Source: Colwellia sp. C2M11
GTDB taxonomy: Bacteria; Pseudomonadota; Gammaproteobacteria; Enterobacterales; Alteromonadaceae
Assembly (NCBI RefSeq): GCF_018860915.1
Contig: NZ_JAHKQD010000053.1
Span: forward strand, 124,001 to 188,000
Reading direction: 5' to 3'
Length of the DNA: 64,000 nt
The notes beneath the pieces are model-generated. The model saw only the letters and a list, made by a program, of their open reading frames with translations. It was not told where the DNA came from and ran no database searches. Position numbers and translations under genes: made by a program. The first letter of the stretch is position 1. Each line of letters starts with the position of its first letter. Shown in pieces: positions 1 to 8,313 of this stretch.

Positions 1-42
1 GACGTACAAAATGTTTATCATAATGCAGAAATTAAAGACTAA
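1..42 (+). CDS. C-terminal end of YebC/PmpR-family protein (partial)
   Basis: The first 13 codons read DVQNVYHNAEIKD and then stop. This closely matches the C-terminus I recall for YebC/PmpR family proteins (E. coli YebC has a DVQEVYHN-type segment near its end). The family binds DNA or acts as a translation-associated factor in the cytoplasm. Only the tail is present, so the call rests on a short match. A terminator hairpin follows. Confidence 0.6.
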   Translation, partial: DVQNVYHNAEIKD

Positions 43-78
43 ATAAACGCGTAACATTGTTGCTCTAGTCGCCATATC

Positions 79-106
79 AAGCCTATCTTAGTGATAGGCT
101 TTTTTA
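79..106 (+). terminator. Rho-independent terminator after the YebC-like gene
   Basis: A perfect 9-bp stem (AAGCCTATC, 79-87, with GATAGGCTT, 93-101) encloses a 5-nt loop and runs into a T tract at 100-105. It lies between convergent genes and reads as a terminator for the plus-strand gene. Confidence 0.85.
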
Positions 107-158
107 TTTACATTTATTAAACATGACTTTGTTGAGCCGAACATGGTTGAATTCGAGC

Positions 159-1877
159 CTAAAACGCTTCATCGACATTAAACGTCATTTCTTCCTGGCT
201 AACAGGATGCCTTAACGTTAACCTTTGTGCATGAAGGTGTAAGCGCTGAGCAATATTGTCATTGTTATTTCCATATAAATCGTCACCCAATATTGGCGTA
301 TTTAACCCTTGTGGATGAGCACAATGAACCCTTAATTGATGTGTTCTTCCTGATTCAGGGCATAAATATAACTTTATTTTTTTATCGGTATGTTCAATAA
401 CTTGCCAATGGGTTTTCGATGCTTTTCCAGCCTCAAAACACACTAACTGTCGGGGTCTATCGTCCAAATCACCTCTTAACGGCAGATTAATTTCCCCTTC
501 ACTTTGTTCAACTATTTTATCAATGTTAGCCGCTACTTTATTTTCAAGTAATGCCACATAACGCTTTTTAATAGTACGATTAATAAATTGTTGCTGTATG
601 TTTTTTTGTGCCCGTTTAGTTAACGCTAATACCATTACGCCTGAAGTAGACATATCTAATCGATGCACAATTAGAGTGCCCGTTGCTTCTGGAAACTGTT
701 CTTTTATTCTTAGATAAACAGAATCTTCAATGTTTTTACCGGGCACAGATAAAAACTCATGCGGTTTATTAACCACCACAATATCGTTGTCTTGATAAAT
801 AATATCTAACGCTTTACCTTCTGCGGGGTTAACCAATAAAGGGTTATCATCTAATGTCATGCCCTCTAGCATATGCGCTAAAATTGGTTGACATTTACCA
901 GAGCATGCACCATAAAACTTTTTATGTTGACGTATTTCAGACTTAGGCCCCCGACCCCACCAAAATTCGGCCATCGCTAGTGGTGTCATATTATTCATAA
1001 AAGCATATTGTAATAATTTTGGTGCGGCACAATCACCAGTACCTGCTGGTGGCATTGGATGGCGTGTGTCTTGAAATAATTCAAGTAAATCTCTTTCAAC
1101 GCCAGCACTGTTTAATAAACTATACTGTTTAAATAGTTTTTTTTGTAACCTTGTCGACAACCGTTTTCGTTTATTTTTAACGGCATCAACTTCATCAGTT
1201 AACGCGGTTAATTTTTCTTGCGTTGCTGTTATTAAATCAAGCCAATGCTGTTTTAACGCTTTTAATTCATTTTTATCATAAACACTTTGTTTTGCTAATT
1301 CTTTCAGCTGCTGTGCTAACTGTTCTTCAGTAAAATCATCCCTTACTTGGCTACGTTTAGCTTTTCTCGTTTTCCGATTAAACGCCATTTTTTCATGCTG
1401 CTGAGCAAGCTGTTCTTCTTGTTGAATAGCAAGTGATGTAAGTTGAGATTGGTACTCTTCTAACTTCGGGTTAACTAAGAGTTGCTCGAGTTCATGATTA
1501 AGTCGATTGATAATAATACTGTCATCGTGATACCACTCGGCTTGATCATTAAGCTCAAAAACAGGTGGTACAAAGGTCATATTATTTTTAAGCGAAGCTT
1601 GTTGAATAGAAAGATCAAAGTGTTTTCCTGAAAAAGCAATAAGATAACCTATGTCACCTTGCTGATTTTTTACTAACAGCACGCCAAACATTTTCCCTTG
1701 TTGTTCAAGCTCTTTTGACAGTTGTTGATGGTTTTCAAGTTGGTTTTGTAATTCTGTTGCCGCTAATAAGCACAATGGATGAGGATCATAGCAAAATGGG
1801 AAAGTAAAACGTTCGGGTAGAGTGTAATCTTTTATATTCTGACTAAAAGCGTTAAAACAAGTTTTCGGGTAGATCAT
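159..1877 (-). CDS. RluA-family RNA pseudouridine synthase, long form
   Basis: Predicted cytoplasmic enzyme that isomerises uridine to pseudouridine in rRNA or tRNA. The catalytic half is C-terminal, from about residue 350, where IVVVNKPHEFLSVPG is followed by the HRLDMSTSG motif carrying the catalytic Asp. The signature SGRTHQLRVHCAHP lies near the end. At 572 residues it is much longer than RluA (about 220). The first 340 residues hold a charged coiled-coil stretch (about 130-250) and several Cys residues (GTGDCAAPKLL, CSGKCQPILAHM) that suggest an accessory RNA- or metal-binding part. Such long forms occur in Shewanella/Vibrio relatives. The exact target RNA position cannot be told from sequence. 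Confidence 0.88.
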   Translation of the reverse strand: MIYPKTCFNAFSQNIKDYTLPERFTFPFCYDPHPLCLLAATELQNQLENHQQLSKELEQQGKMFGVLLVKNQQGDIGYLIAFSGKHFDLSIQQASLKNNMTFVPPVFELNDQAEWYHDDSIIINRLNHELEQLLVNPKLEEYQSQLTSLAIQQEEQLAQQHEKMAFNRKTRKAKRSQVRDDFTEEQLAQQLKELAKQSVYDKNELKALKQHWLDLITATQEKLTALTDEVDAVKNKRKRLSTRLQKKLFKQYSLLNSAGVERDLLELFQDTRHPMPPAGTGDCAAPKLLQYAFMNNMTPLAMAEFWWGRGPKSEIRQHKKFYGACSGKCQPILAHMLEGMTLDDNPLLVNPAEGKALDIIYQDNDIVVVNKPHEFLSVPGKNIEDSVYLRIKEQFPEATGTLIVHRLDMSTSGVMVLALTKRAQKNIQQQFINRTIKKRYVALLENKVAANIDKIVEQSEGEINLPLRGDLDDRPRQLVCFEAGKASKTHWQVIEHTDKKIKLYLCPESGRTHQLRVHCAHPQGLNTPILGDDLYGNNNDNIAQRLHLHAQRLTLRHPVSQEEMTFNVDEAF

Positions 1878-1971
1878 AAATTTCCAAGGGTCTTTATACG
1901 GCTAGGCGATTTTACAACAAAATAATCTCTAAATTATAGCATCACTTAACACCATTAACCGTTAGTACTTT

Positions 1972-2495
1972 TTAGGTATAATAATTGACATAGTTAGGTG
2001 TGTATTCAACTAGCTTGGCATAATTGTCAGGTGAAGTAAGCCCTTTGGTTCCCCAATTCATTGACATCTTAAATAAATCTGACTGTTCATCTTGCATTTG
2101 CACAATACTCATTAAAATTTCTTTGTCACTTTTACCCTTTGCACGCCCCTGACTAATAAGATCTTGTTCTAAATTTAACACATTCTGGTGTGCTTGTTTT
2201 AATGGCTCTTGTAAACGATTTATTCTTTCGGCTATTTCAAAACCATTATCGGCATTCATAATTTCATTTAAATTAATCGCCGCCATTGACGGCATTCGTC
2301 CGATTAAGGAATCAACCTTTGCGGTTAGTTCTTCAGGTGAAGCGTTTTCAATAAAAGAACTGCATATTTTCGGGTATCGTAATGAACGATAGCCTTGGTT
2401 TCTTGCGTGTTATCTGCCGAAATTTGTTCAACTTTATTGGTATTGTTTCGAACTTGTTGAACAGCATAGTGTTGTGAACTAATTGAATTTATCAC
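1972..2495 (-). pseudogene. Frameshifted hypothetical gene (about 175 aa if repaired)
   Basis: The intact part (2295 to 1972, 107 aa) has no close RBS of its own, and its reading frame stays open upstream with protein-like sequence (FIENASPEELTAKVDSLIGR directly before MPSMAA). A second frame starts with GTG at 2493-2495, behind a good AGGAAG ribosome site. It encodes NSISSQHYAVQQVRNN and onward to about DTRKYA, then hits a stop at 2325-2327. The two frames differ by one base, with the break near 2345-2375, where short A and T runs lie. The parts read as one protein broken by a single-base indel. No family is recognised; the product is helical, charged and has no signal peptide. It could also be a sequencing error. 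Confidence 0.65.
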
Positions 2496-2876
2496 TTATC
2501 TTCCTTAATCGTTTTTTTCATTCCTATTGATAAGTAATCTGTTATGTACATAATAAAATGACAGACTAATATGATGATTTAACTCTTTACGATACTAAAC
2601 TAAAGAGCAAATAGCGTACCAACCCTCGTCAGCTATAAATTGTTAGCCGTGTATTGATTTACTCAATATGACCCAATAAAAACGGCAAAAAGTGCCTTTG
2701 AGTATTTTTACATCGGCAATAAATTGCCATTTATTTGTAATTGATATGGTAAGAACAATCATAATTATTGATGGTTAACAAGCGCGACAAAACATAAGTG
2801 GTAATGGTACATTTTTTGCTAAATATTGACTAAGAATCTGTATATTTATATGACGTAATCAAGTATCGAGGATAAA
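2496..2876. other. Divergent intergenic region, 381 bp
   Basis: AT-rich spacer between the frameshifted minus-strand gene and the plus-strand hypothetical gene. It must hold both promoters. TTGACT at 2826-2831 followed by AT-rich hexamers is visible, but the spacing to a -10 is poor. No RNA gene or repeat is seen. Confidence 0.4.
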
Positions 2877-3569
2877 ATGGAAGTCACCACTACAAATTTT
2901 CAAATTCATTCACAAAATGTGCAACAAACAAATAACACAACAGCTAACGCTAGTAATACTGGCACTACTTTTTCACAAGTTTTTGCCCGTTATCAATCAG
3001 CTAGTGCACAAAGTACAACTCCTGAAGAAATAAAGGAAAGTGCTGTATTTAAGATGAATACAAGTAAAGGTGATCAAACAGCAATTAATCTAGATGAATA
3101 TCTGACTCCGGGACAGCAATCAACGCCAGTGAACTTGGATGATCTACCGTTATTACTTCCTACGACCCATAACATTGATACTTTGTCGAAATATTCACAA
3201 GAACAATTCAAAGACTTGTTGGCGCAATATAACATTCCATCGCCGCCAGCAACCGTAGAATTTGATAATCACGGTCAGGTCGTTTTACCTGCGGATTATG
3301 CTTATGCCGACCAATTAAAACAGGCATTATCTGAAAATCCAAAAGTTGAAAATGCACTACGAACAACGGCTGCTTTAGCAAGTCATTACGCCGGCATCAT
3401 GGAAGGACAACCCTTTCGTGATGAAATGTCTACCGCAAGAACCCAAGCAGACAGAGACAGAATAATTGAAAAATATAGCGAATTATTTGACGATAATCGC
3501 CCTAGTAAGCAAATTATTTTAACCTTCTTAGAAAATGGCAATATGTTGGTAGGTAAGAAAGAACAGTAG
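2877..3569 (+). CDS. Hypothetical protein, 230 aa
   Basis: No family is recognised. It starts with ATG behind GAGG (2868-2871). There is no signal peptide or membrane segment. The first 60 residues are rich in Asn, Thr, Ser and Gln and probably disordered. The rest is mixed helical, with a conserved-looking end (LTFLENGNMLVGKKEQ). It is divergent from the frameshifted gene at 1972-2495, whose N-terminus is similarly rich in Asn, Gln and Ser; the pair may be functionally linked, but this is inference. Confidence 0.6.
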   Translation: MEVTTTNFQIHSQNVQQTNNTTANASNTGTTFSQVFARYQSASAQSTTPEEIKESAVFKMNTSKGDQTAINLDEYLTPGQQSTPVNLDDLPLLLPTTHNIDTLSKYSQEQFKDLLAQYNIPSPPATVEFDNHGQVVLPADYAYADQLKQALSENPKVENALRTTAALASHYAGIMEGQPFRDEMSTARTQADRDRIIEKYSELFDDNRPSKQIILTFLENGNMLVGKKEQ

Positions 3570-3620
3570 TAAAAAGAGGATAACACCGAGGAAATTAAGC
3601 AAATGCCAATTAAAAAAGCC

Positions 3621-6509
3621 TCATAACGTTAATGATAAACCAACAACAAAACGACGGCCAAAATCTTCTGCTTTCATTAATGAAGCGGCGGCATCTGTTT
3701 TAGCGGTACTAAAAATGGGTTCATTGGTTACATTAAAAACATCCACCCGTAAGCGTAAACTATCTGAATACAGCCAGCTGAAGCTTAAATCCGTACTAGT
3801 ATAAGCTTTAATATAGCTATCAGCATTGTTTGTCACATCCCTATCAGTAAGGAATTCACTCCGATGGTTAACATTCAGTCCAGCTTGCCAACTATCATCA
3901 CTGACAACAAAACGTACGTTAGCGGTAAAATCGGAAACACCGTCAATTCGAACATTACTCTCATCTGGCGTGGTAAAATTTGCGTTGATAATACGTGTTA
4001 TATTAGCGCCTACACTACTTTCTGAAAACCAAGCACTACGCAATGGTAGTAACCAGTGAATACTTGCCTGTAAACCGTTAATATTACCAGCGCCGTCATT
4101 TGTTCTTTGTAATGAGTTGTATTCTATATTTTGGTAATTAAAAGACTCTTTTTGTTCTACAATCAAGTTATCTATATTATGATTAAAACCCAACAATTGA
4201 GCATTTAATGATGTTTGTAACCAGGTAACAGAAAACGTAGTCGTATTTGCGACAACCGGTTGTAAAGCAGGATTCCCCAGTTCAGCATAAGGCAAACCAC
4301 CAGAGTTCACATGAACTTTAGGATTTAAATCCGAGTAATTCGGACGATTATAAGAACGGCTATATCCCGCCCGCCACTGCCAATATAAAGACGGTTGCCA
4401 CAGAATATTTAATGACGGTAACCAGGTTACAAAACTAAGGCTATCGTTGAGTGGAAAGACAGCTTCAGTTGCTGCATTTAATTGCGCCCCCGCTATTTGA
4501 CTTTTCATATCACTATAGCGAAGCCCTGTATCAAATGACCAATGCCCTAACTGCCATTGCGATTGTAAATATCCCTCTTTTGAAACATAAGTTACTTTAT
4601 AACTATTGAGTAAATCATTATCAGTAACACCTCCAAAGGGTAAACTTATATCGTACAATTGAAATAAATCACTTTTTGGAATCAGCCAATCTTGCGTATC
4701 TGAATTCATAAAGTCAGCGGAAAAAAGATCGGGAATAGATTCTAGCCATCGGCCATCTAATTTAGGTAATGCCGCTAAAGCAGAAACCGATAAACTTACA
4801 TCACGACGGGTATATTTATACGCTTGGGCTGAATGTAAAAAACCAAAGTTTAACGTTTTCAATCTTTTACCCAAAAGAGAATCCCCAGTTGAATCCCATT
4901 GACTATCAATGCCCCATTCATCTACTTTATTCAATACATTAATGTTACGTTTACTCATCTGATTAATATTTGAATAACTACTGACCAGTTTTAGATTACG
5001 ATCAAAGGTAAACTTATCAACCGAATAGTTTTGTAACTCAACAAGAGCATCCATCGGCGAGAGCCCTACATGTACTCGAGAAATAGGCTCTTTAGTCAAA
5101 CTGTTAGCTACACTATGACTATAAAATGGTGTTATTATTAAGCGTTGATGAGGTTGCCACTTCATGTCTGTTTGAAAGGTTTTATTAGCATAATAGAGTG
5201 TTGACTCTTCACGGCTAGATTTGCCAGTAACATTTGAAAATATAAACTGATCTAAGCTATTTTTATTATGAATTGCCTTTGCTTTGGCCGACTGACTTAA
5301 TGGATTTATCGATAGTCGATATTCATCAAAAGCAAAATCAGTTTCAGAACGAAACCACAATGTATTAATCGTTAATAGTTCGCTTGGTTGCCATGCTAAA
5401 GCACTATAAATCGTTGCTCTAATACGATCTTCATTTTCAATGGTTAGTGCCAAGCCATCCGTTGGCACTAAAATATCATCATCAATATCAGGCCACTGAT
5501 AAACATTTAATGCACCGCCATTTTCCCCCCAATGCCAAGACTCAAATTGAAACTGACGCTGCAGTCGACTTTCATAATTCATCTTCACAATTAAACCGAC
5601 GGTATCATCGGCAAATTTAGTATTTGCAGTTATTCCAAAACTAGGCTGAAGATCTCGCTCTCCCTCTAACGCAGCAACCGTCAACCTGACGTCTAAGTTG
5701 TTTTTTTGATAGTCTAATGGGGCATCGCTAAATAAATTAACGGTTGCACCTATTGCACCGCTAGGTAACCGAGGATCAGCAGTTTTAGAAACAGCGACAT
5801 TTGAAAATAACCCCGCGCTAAAAATATCAAAACGATGCGCTTTACCATATTGATTTGAATTGCGAACATTTTCAGTATTAGCAAGACGACGGCCATTAAA
5901 CAGCGTTAATTGATACTCTGCGCCTAACCCCATCGCATTAATATTAAGTGCCTCACCACGATCTCGAGTAATACTTAGTCCTGGAACCGCTTGTAATGCT
6001 TCAGCTAAATTTTCAGCAGGTAATTGGGTAAGCATAGCGCCTAAAATAAAATCGGTTTCGCCTGCATTATTACTTTTTATTAATTGTGCATAATCAACGG
6101 ACTGTTGATATTTATCATTATATCTCTCAGTTAACGACCCCGTTGGCAATTGTCCAATAACAGTGACTTCTTCTAATTGATTTACTGAATTTTCAATTGA
6201 TTTTTTAGGGATATTATTAACGTTATAAATGAGAATACCTGACGAGGTTTGCTTCCAGTTAAGCTGGTGCGATTTTAGCCAAGTCGTCAACTGCTTATTA
6301 AAATCAATACGATTAATGTCGTTATTTGGGGCACTACTTGCTTCTACCTCGACCCCTTCAAGTAATGATCTGTCATAAATAATCGCGATTGAAAACTTCT
6401 CAGAAAAATTGTTGAGCTGTTCAATTAAACTAACCCGTGCCGCATTAACATAAAAAGACAAGCCACATAACATGGCACTTAAGGCTAAATATAAAAAACG
6501 TTTCAACAT
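3621..6509 (-). CDS. TonB-dependent receptor with N-terminal STN signalling domain (FecA type)
   Basis: Outer-membrane active transporter that takes up a ligand using TonB energy and also reports its presence to a FecR/FecI pair. A signal peptide (1-23, ending VNAA) precedes an STN domain (about 25-95, LIEQLNNFSEKFSIAIIYDR). A TonB-box-like EEVTVIG follows near residue 133. Then comes a plug (NLAEALQAVPGLSITRDRGE) and a long beta-barrel ending in FGRRFVVGLSLTL. At 962 residues it is full length. It is the last of three co-directional genes: sigma factor, FecR, receptor. The STN domain is what normally contacts FecR in the periplasm. The ligand is unknown; the neighbouring Pho box and phosphoesterase hint at a phosphorus compound rather than iron. 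Confidence 0.92.
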   Translation of the reverse strand: MLKRFLYLALSAMLCGLSFYVNAARVSLIEQLNNFSEKFSIAIIYDRSLLEGVEVEASSAPNNDINRIDFNKQLTTWLKSHQLNWKQTSSGILIYNVNNIPKKSIENSVNQLEEVTVIGQLPTGSLTERYNDKYQQSVDYAQLIKSNNAGETDFILGAMLTQLPAENLAEALQAVPGLSITRDRGEALNINAMGLGAEYQLTLFNGRRLANTENVRNSNQYGKAHRFDIFSAGLFSNVAVSKTADPRLPSGAIGATVNLFSDAPLDYQKNNLDVRLTVAALEGERDLQPSFGITANTKFADDTVGLIVKMNYESRLQRQFQFESWHWGENGGALNVYQWPDIDDDILVPTDGLALTIENEDRIRATIYSALAWQPSELLTINTLWFRSETDFAFDEYRLSINPLSQSAKAKAIHNKNSLDQFIFSNVTGKSSREESTLYYANKTFQTDMKWQPHQRLIITPFYSHSVANSLTKEPISRVHVGLSPMDALVELQNYSVDKFTFDRNLKLVSSYSNINQMSKRNINVLNKVDEWGIDSQWDSTGDSLLGKRLKTLNFGFLHSAQAYKYTRRDVSLSVSALAALPKLDGRWLESIPDLFSADFMNSDTQDWLIPKSDLFQLYDISLPFGGVTDNDLLNSYKVTYVSKEGYLQSQWQLGHWSFDTGLRYSDMKSQIAGAQLNAATEAVFPLNDSLSFVTWLPSLNILWQPSLYWQWRAGYSRSYNRPNYSDLNPKVHVNSGGLPYAELGNPALQPVVANTTTFSVTWLQTSLNAQLLGFNHNIDNLIVEQKESFNYQNIEYNSLQRTNDGAGNINGLQASIHWLLPLRSAWFSESSVGANITRIINANFTTPDESNVRIDGVSDFTANVRFVVSDDSWQAGLNVNHRSEFLTDRDVTNNADSYIKAYTSTDLSFSWLYSDSLRLRVDVFNVTNEPIFSTAKTDAAASLMKAEDFGRRFVVGLSLTL

Positions 6510-6561
6510 TTATAGGCCCCGAAAAACGTAATCAAAACAGCATAGTAATAGTGCAAATATA

Positions 6562-7428
6562 TTAATCAGTAGAGGACAATATAATGCTGTCATCAAAAGT
6601 ATTGATTGAAAGCTTATTTAATTGCGCAATAAGGGTTAACGCACCAAGCACATCATTCGTTTTAAAACGTCCACTAACCCGTAAATTGGCATCAACCTTA
6701 CTCAGTACAACTGGCCTTTGAGCATAACGATTAAGTTGATAAACAGCATTACTAATAGAGACATCGTCAAAATTAAGCCAACCAAGTTGCCAATCAGGTT
6801 GTTTGGCTGTAAAAGTAGAAACAATTATATTATTGTTATATACACGTGCTCGTTGTCCTTTAACCAGTTCAATCTGCTGTTTACCGTCAATAGTCTTTAC
6901 GGAAACTTTCCCATGAAAGACATCAATATTTGTTTCACCTAAGGTATTATTCACATTAAAGGCAGTACCAAGCACACGTATAGTCGCGTTACCGACTTCC
7001 AGTGTAAAAGGTCTTTCAATATCTCTTTTTATTGAAAAATAAGCTTCTCCCTTACTTAATAGTGCAGTTCTTGATTGACTATTTTCACTAAATTTTAACG
7101 TTGAATGTTGATTTAAAGCGACTTTAGACTCATCAGACAAAATTAAATTTTCAGCATCATTACCACTATAATACTGCGCAGCTACACTAGCTGGAGCAGA
7201 AGTCGTAACGTCTGATTTGATAAAATTAAAGCTTATAAAAGAAAAAATAACACTCGCAGCTAAAGCGCCTCCCCATGTCCAAAGCTTAAGTTTGCGAGGT
7301 TCTTTTACAAGGAGGTGAACCTCTGCTTCTTCCTCTACTTTTTGTAAGGCTTCAATAAGCGCAGGATCATGCCAAATCTGTTGCGTTAATTGCTCATTGT
7401 TAGCGTTTTTTTTGGATGTCGATACCAT
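6562..7428 (-). CDS. FecR-family anti-sigma/sigma regulator
   Basis: Single-pass inner-membrane protein that holds or activates an ECF sigma factor in response to the outer-membrane receptor. A short cytoplasmic N-terminus is followed by one membrane segment (about residues 52-70, WTWGGALAASVIFSFISF). Next is the FecR domain (LSDESKVALNQHSTLKF through VLGTAFNVNN and VFHGKVSVKT). The C-terminal part (VYQLNRYAQRPVVL to LNKLSINTFDDSIIL) is STN-like. I start at the ATG at 7428 rather than the in-frame TTG four codons earlier. It sits 95 bp after the sigma-factor gene and 52 bp before the receptor gene. Confidence 0.9.
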   Translation of the reverse strand: MVSTSKKNANNEQLTQQIWHDPALIEALQKVEEEAEVHLLVKEPRKLKLWTWGGALAASVIFSFISFNFIKSDVTTSAPASVAAQYYSGNDAENLILSDESKVALNQHSTLKFSENSQSRTALLSKGEAYFSIKRDIERPFTLEVGNATIRVLGTAFNVNNTLGETNIDVFHGKVSVKTIDGKQQIELVKGQRARVYNNNIIVSTFTAKQPDWQLGWLNFDDVSISNAVYQLNRYAQRPVVLSKVDANLRVSGRFKTNDVLGALTLIAQLNKLSINTFDDSIILSSTD

Positions 7429-7523
7429 TAAATGTCTCAATTTTTTAACTTAAACTTATTCTTATAACTAACTATGTTTCATTACTAATATGAATGACGG
7501 TTTAATCTCTACTAAGGGGACAA

Positions 7524-8063
7524 TCAATTATTAATTAATGTTGATATAGCGTTTTTCAACATATCCATAGCACGCGATATATGCTTTTTGACCGCTTCTT
7601 CAGATACACCTAAATTTTTTGCGATTAATTGCCGACTTTCACCATGTAACCGACGACGAATAAAAACGTCACGACGCAATGGTGACATTTGCATTAACAC
7701 TTGCTGATATAACCGCATACGCTGTTCATGTTCGAGTAAGTTTTCAAGTGATAAAGCTTCACTTTCTGGATCATGTTCAAGACTTTCTGGAAATTTTTTT
7801 TGATCTCTATGATGATCAATAACTAAGTGTTTCGCCATGCGAAAACCATACGCAAGTAAGTTATCTATATGCTCCGTATTTTCTATTTTTAACGCCTTTA
7901 ACAAAAGCTTTTGAAATAAATCATCAGCATCAGCATGATCATCTACCGACCGACGAAAAAATTCCTGAAGCGAATTTTGGTTCGCTATAAAGCACCTAAC
8001 TAATGGTCCATGTTGCTGAGTATTTTTACTAATAATCGGTGATGACATTTTAGTGAGGGACAT
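7524..8063 (-). CDS. ECF RNA polymerase sigma factor, FecI-like
   Basis: Cytoplasmic alternative sigma factor of the group paired with FecR regulators. Sigma-2 features (ADADDLFQKLLLKAL, AYGFRMAKHLVIDHHRD) occupy about residues 40-90. The sigma-4 helix-turn-helix (MSPLRRDVFIRRRLHGES, KNLGVSEEAVKKHISRAM) occupies about 125-170. The 179-residue length is normal. The ATG at 8063 has AAGAGA upstream. It heads the sigma/FecR/receptor set and would be expected to drive the receptor gene. The spacer to the divergent receptor gene carries a candidate Pho box. Confidence 0.9.
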   Translation of the reverse strand: MSLTKMSSPIISKNTQQHGPLVRCFIANQNSLQEFFRRSVDDHADADDLFQKLLLKALKIENTEHIDNLLAYGFRMAKHLVIDHHRDQKKFPESLEHDPESEALSLENLLEHEQRMRLYQQVLMQMSPLRRDVFIRRRLHGESRQLIAKNLGVSEEAVKKHISRAMDMLKNAISTLINN

Positions 8064-8189
8064 GATTCTCTTTTTTGTATAGTTATTTACAGCGTCAAGT
8101 TATTAATCAATGAGCATTAAAATGGCGCTAATATTCGCTTAGAAAATACAGGTTTATTATGATGATTTAATGACAATTTTATGAAACTT

Positions 8190-8218
8190 CTGTAGTAAAA
8201 CTGACATAAAAGTTTCAT
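8190..8218 (+). promoter_or_regulatory. Candidate PhoB-binding Pho box with overlapping promoter
   Basis: CTGTAGT (8190-8196), CTGACAT (8201-8207) and GTTTCAT (8212-8218) are heptamers repeated every 11 bp and separated by AAAA. Against the E. coli Pho box (CTGTCAT, 4 A/T-rich bases, CTGTCAY) the first two units match 15 of 18 positions. CTGACA (8201-8206) with TATATA (8223-8228) at 16-bp spacing gives a plausible promoter toward the TonB receptor at 8314. Confidence 0.6.
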
Positions 8219-8313
8219 CAAATATATACGTCCCCTTTTCATTTTATGTTGCGTCTTTAGTGGAGAAATAACTTATTAAATCTTAATAAATACTAACAAA
8301 TAGGAATAACGTA

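Noticed and set aside
2821-2851. TTGACT-based promoter before the 230-aa hypothetical gene
   Set aside because: No -10 hexamer at acceptable spacing; mentioned only as a possibility in the intergenic entry.
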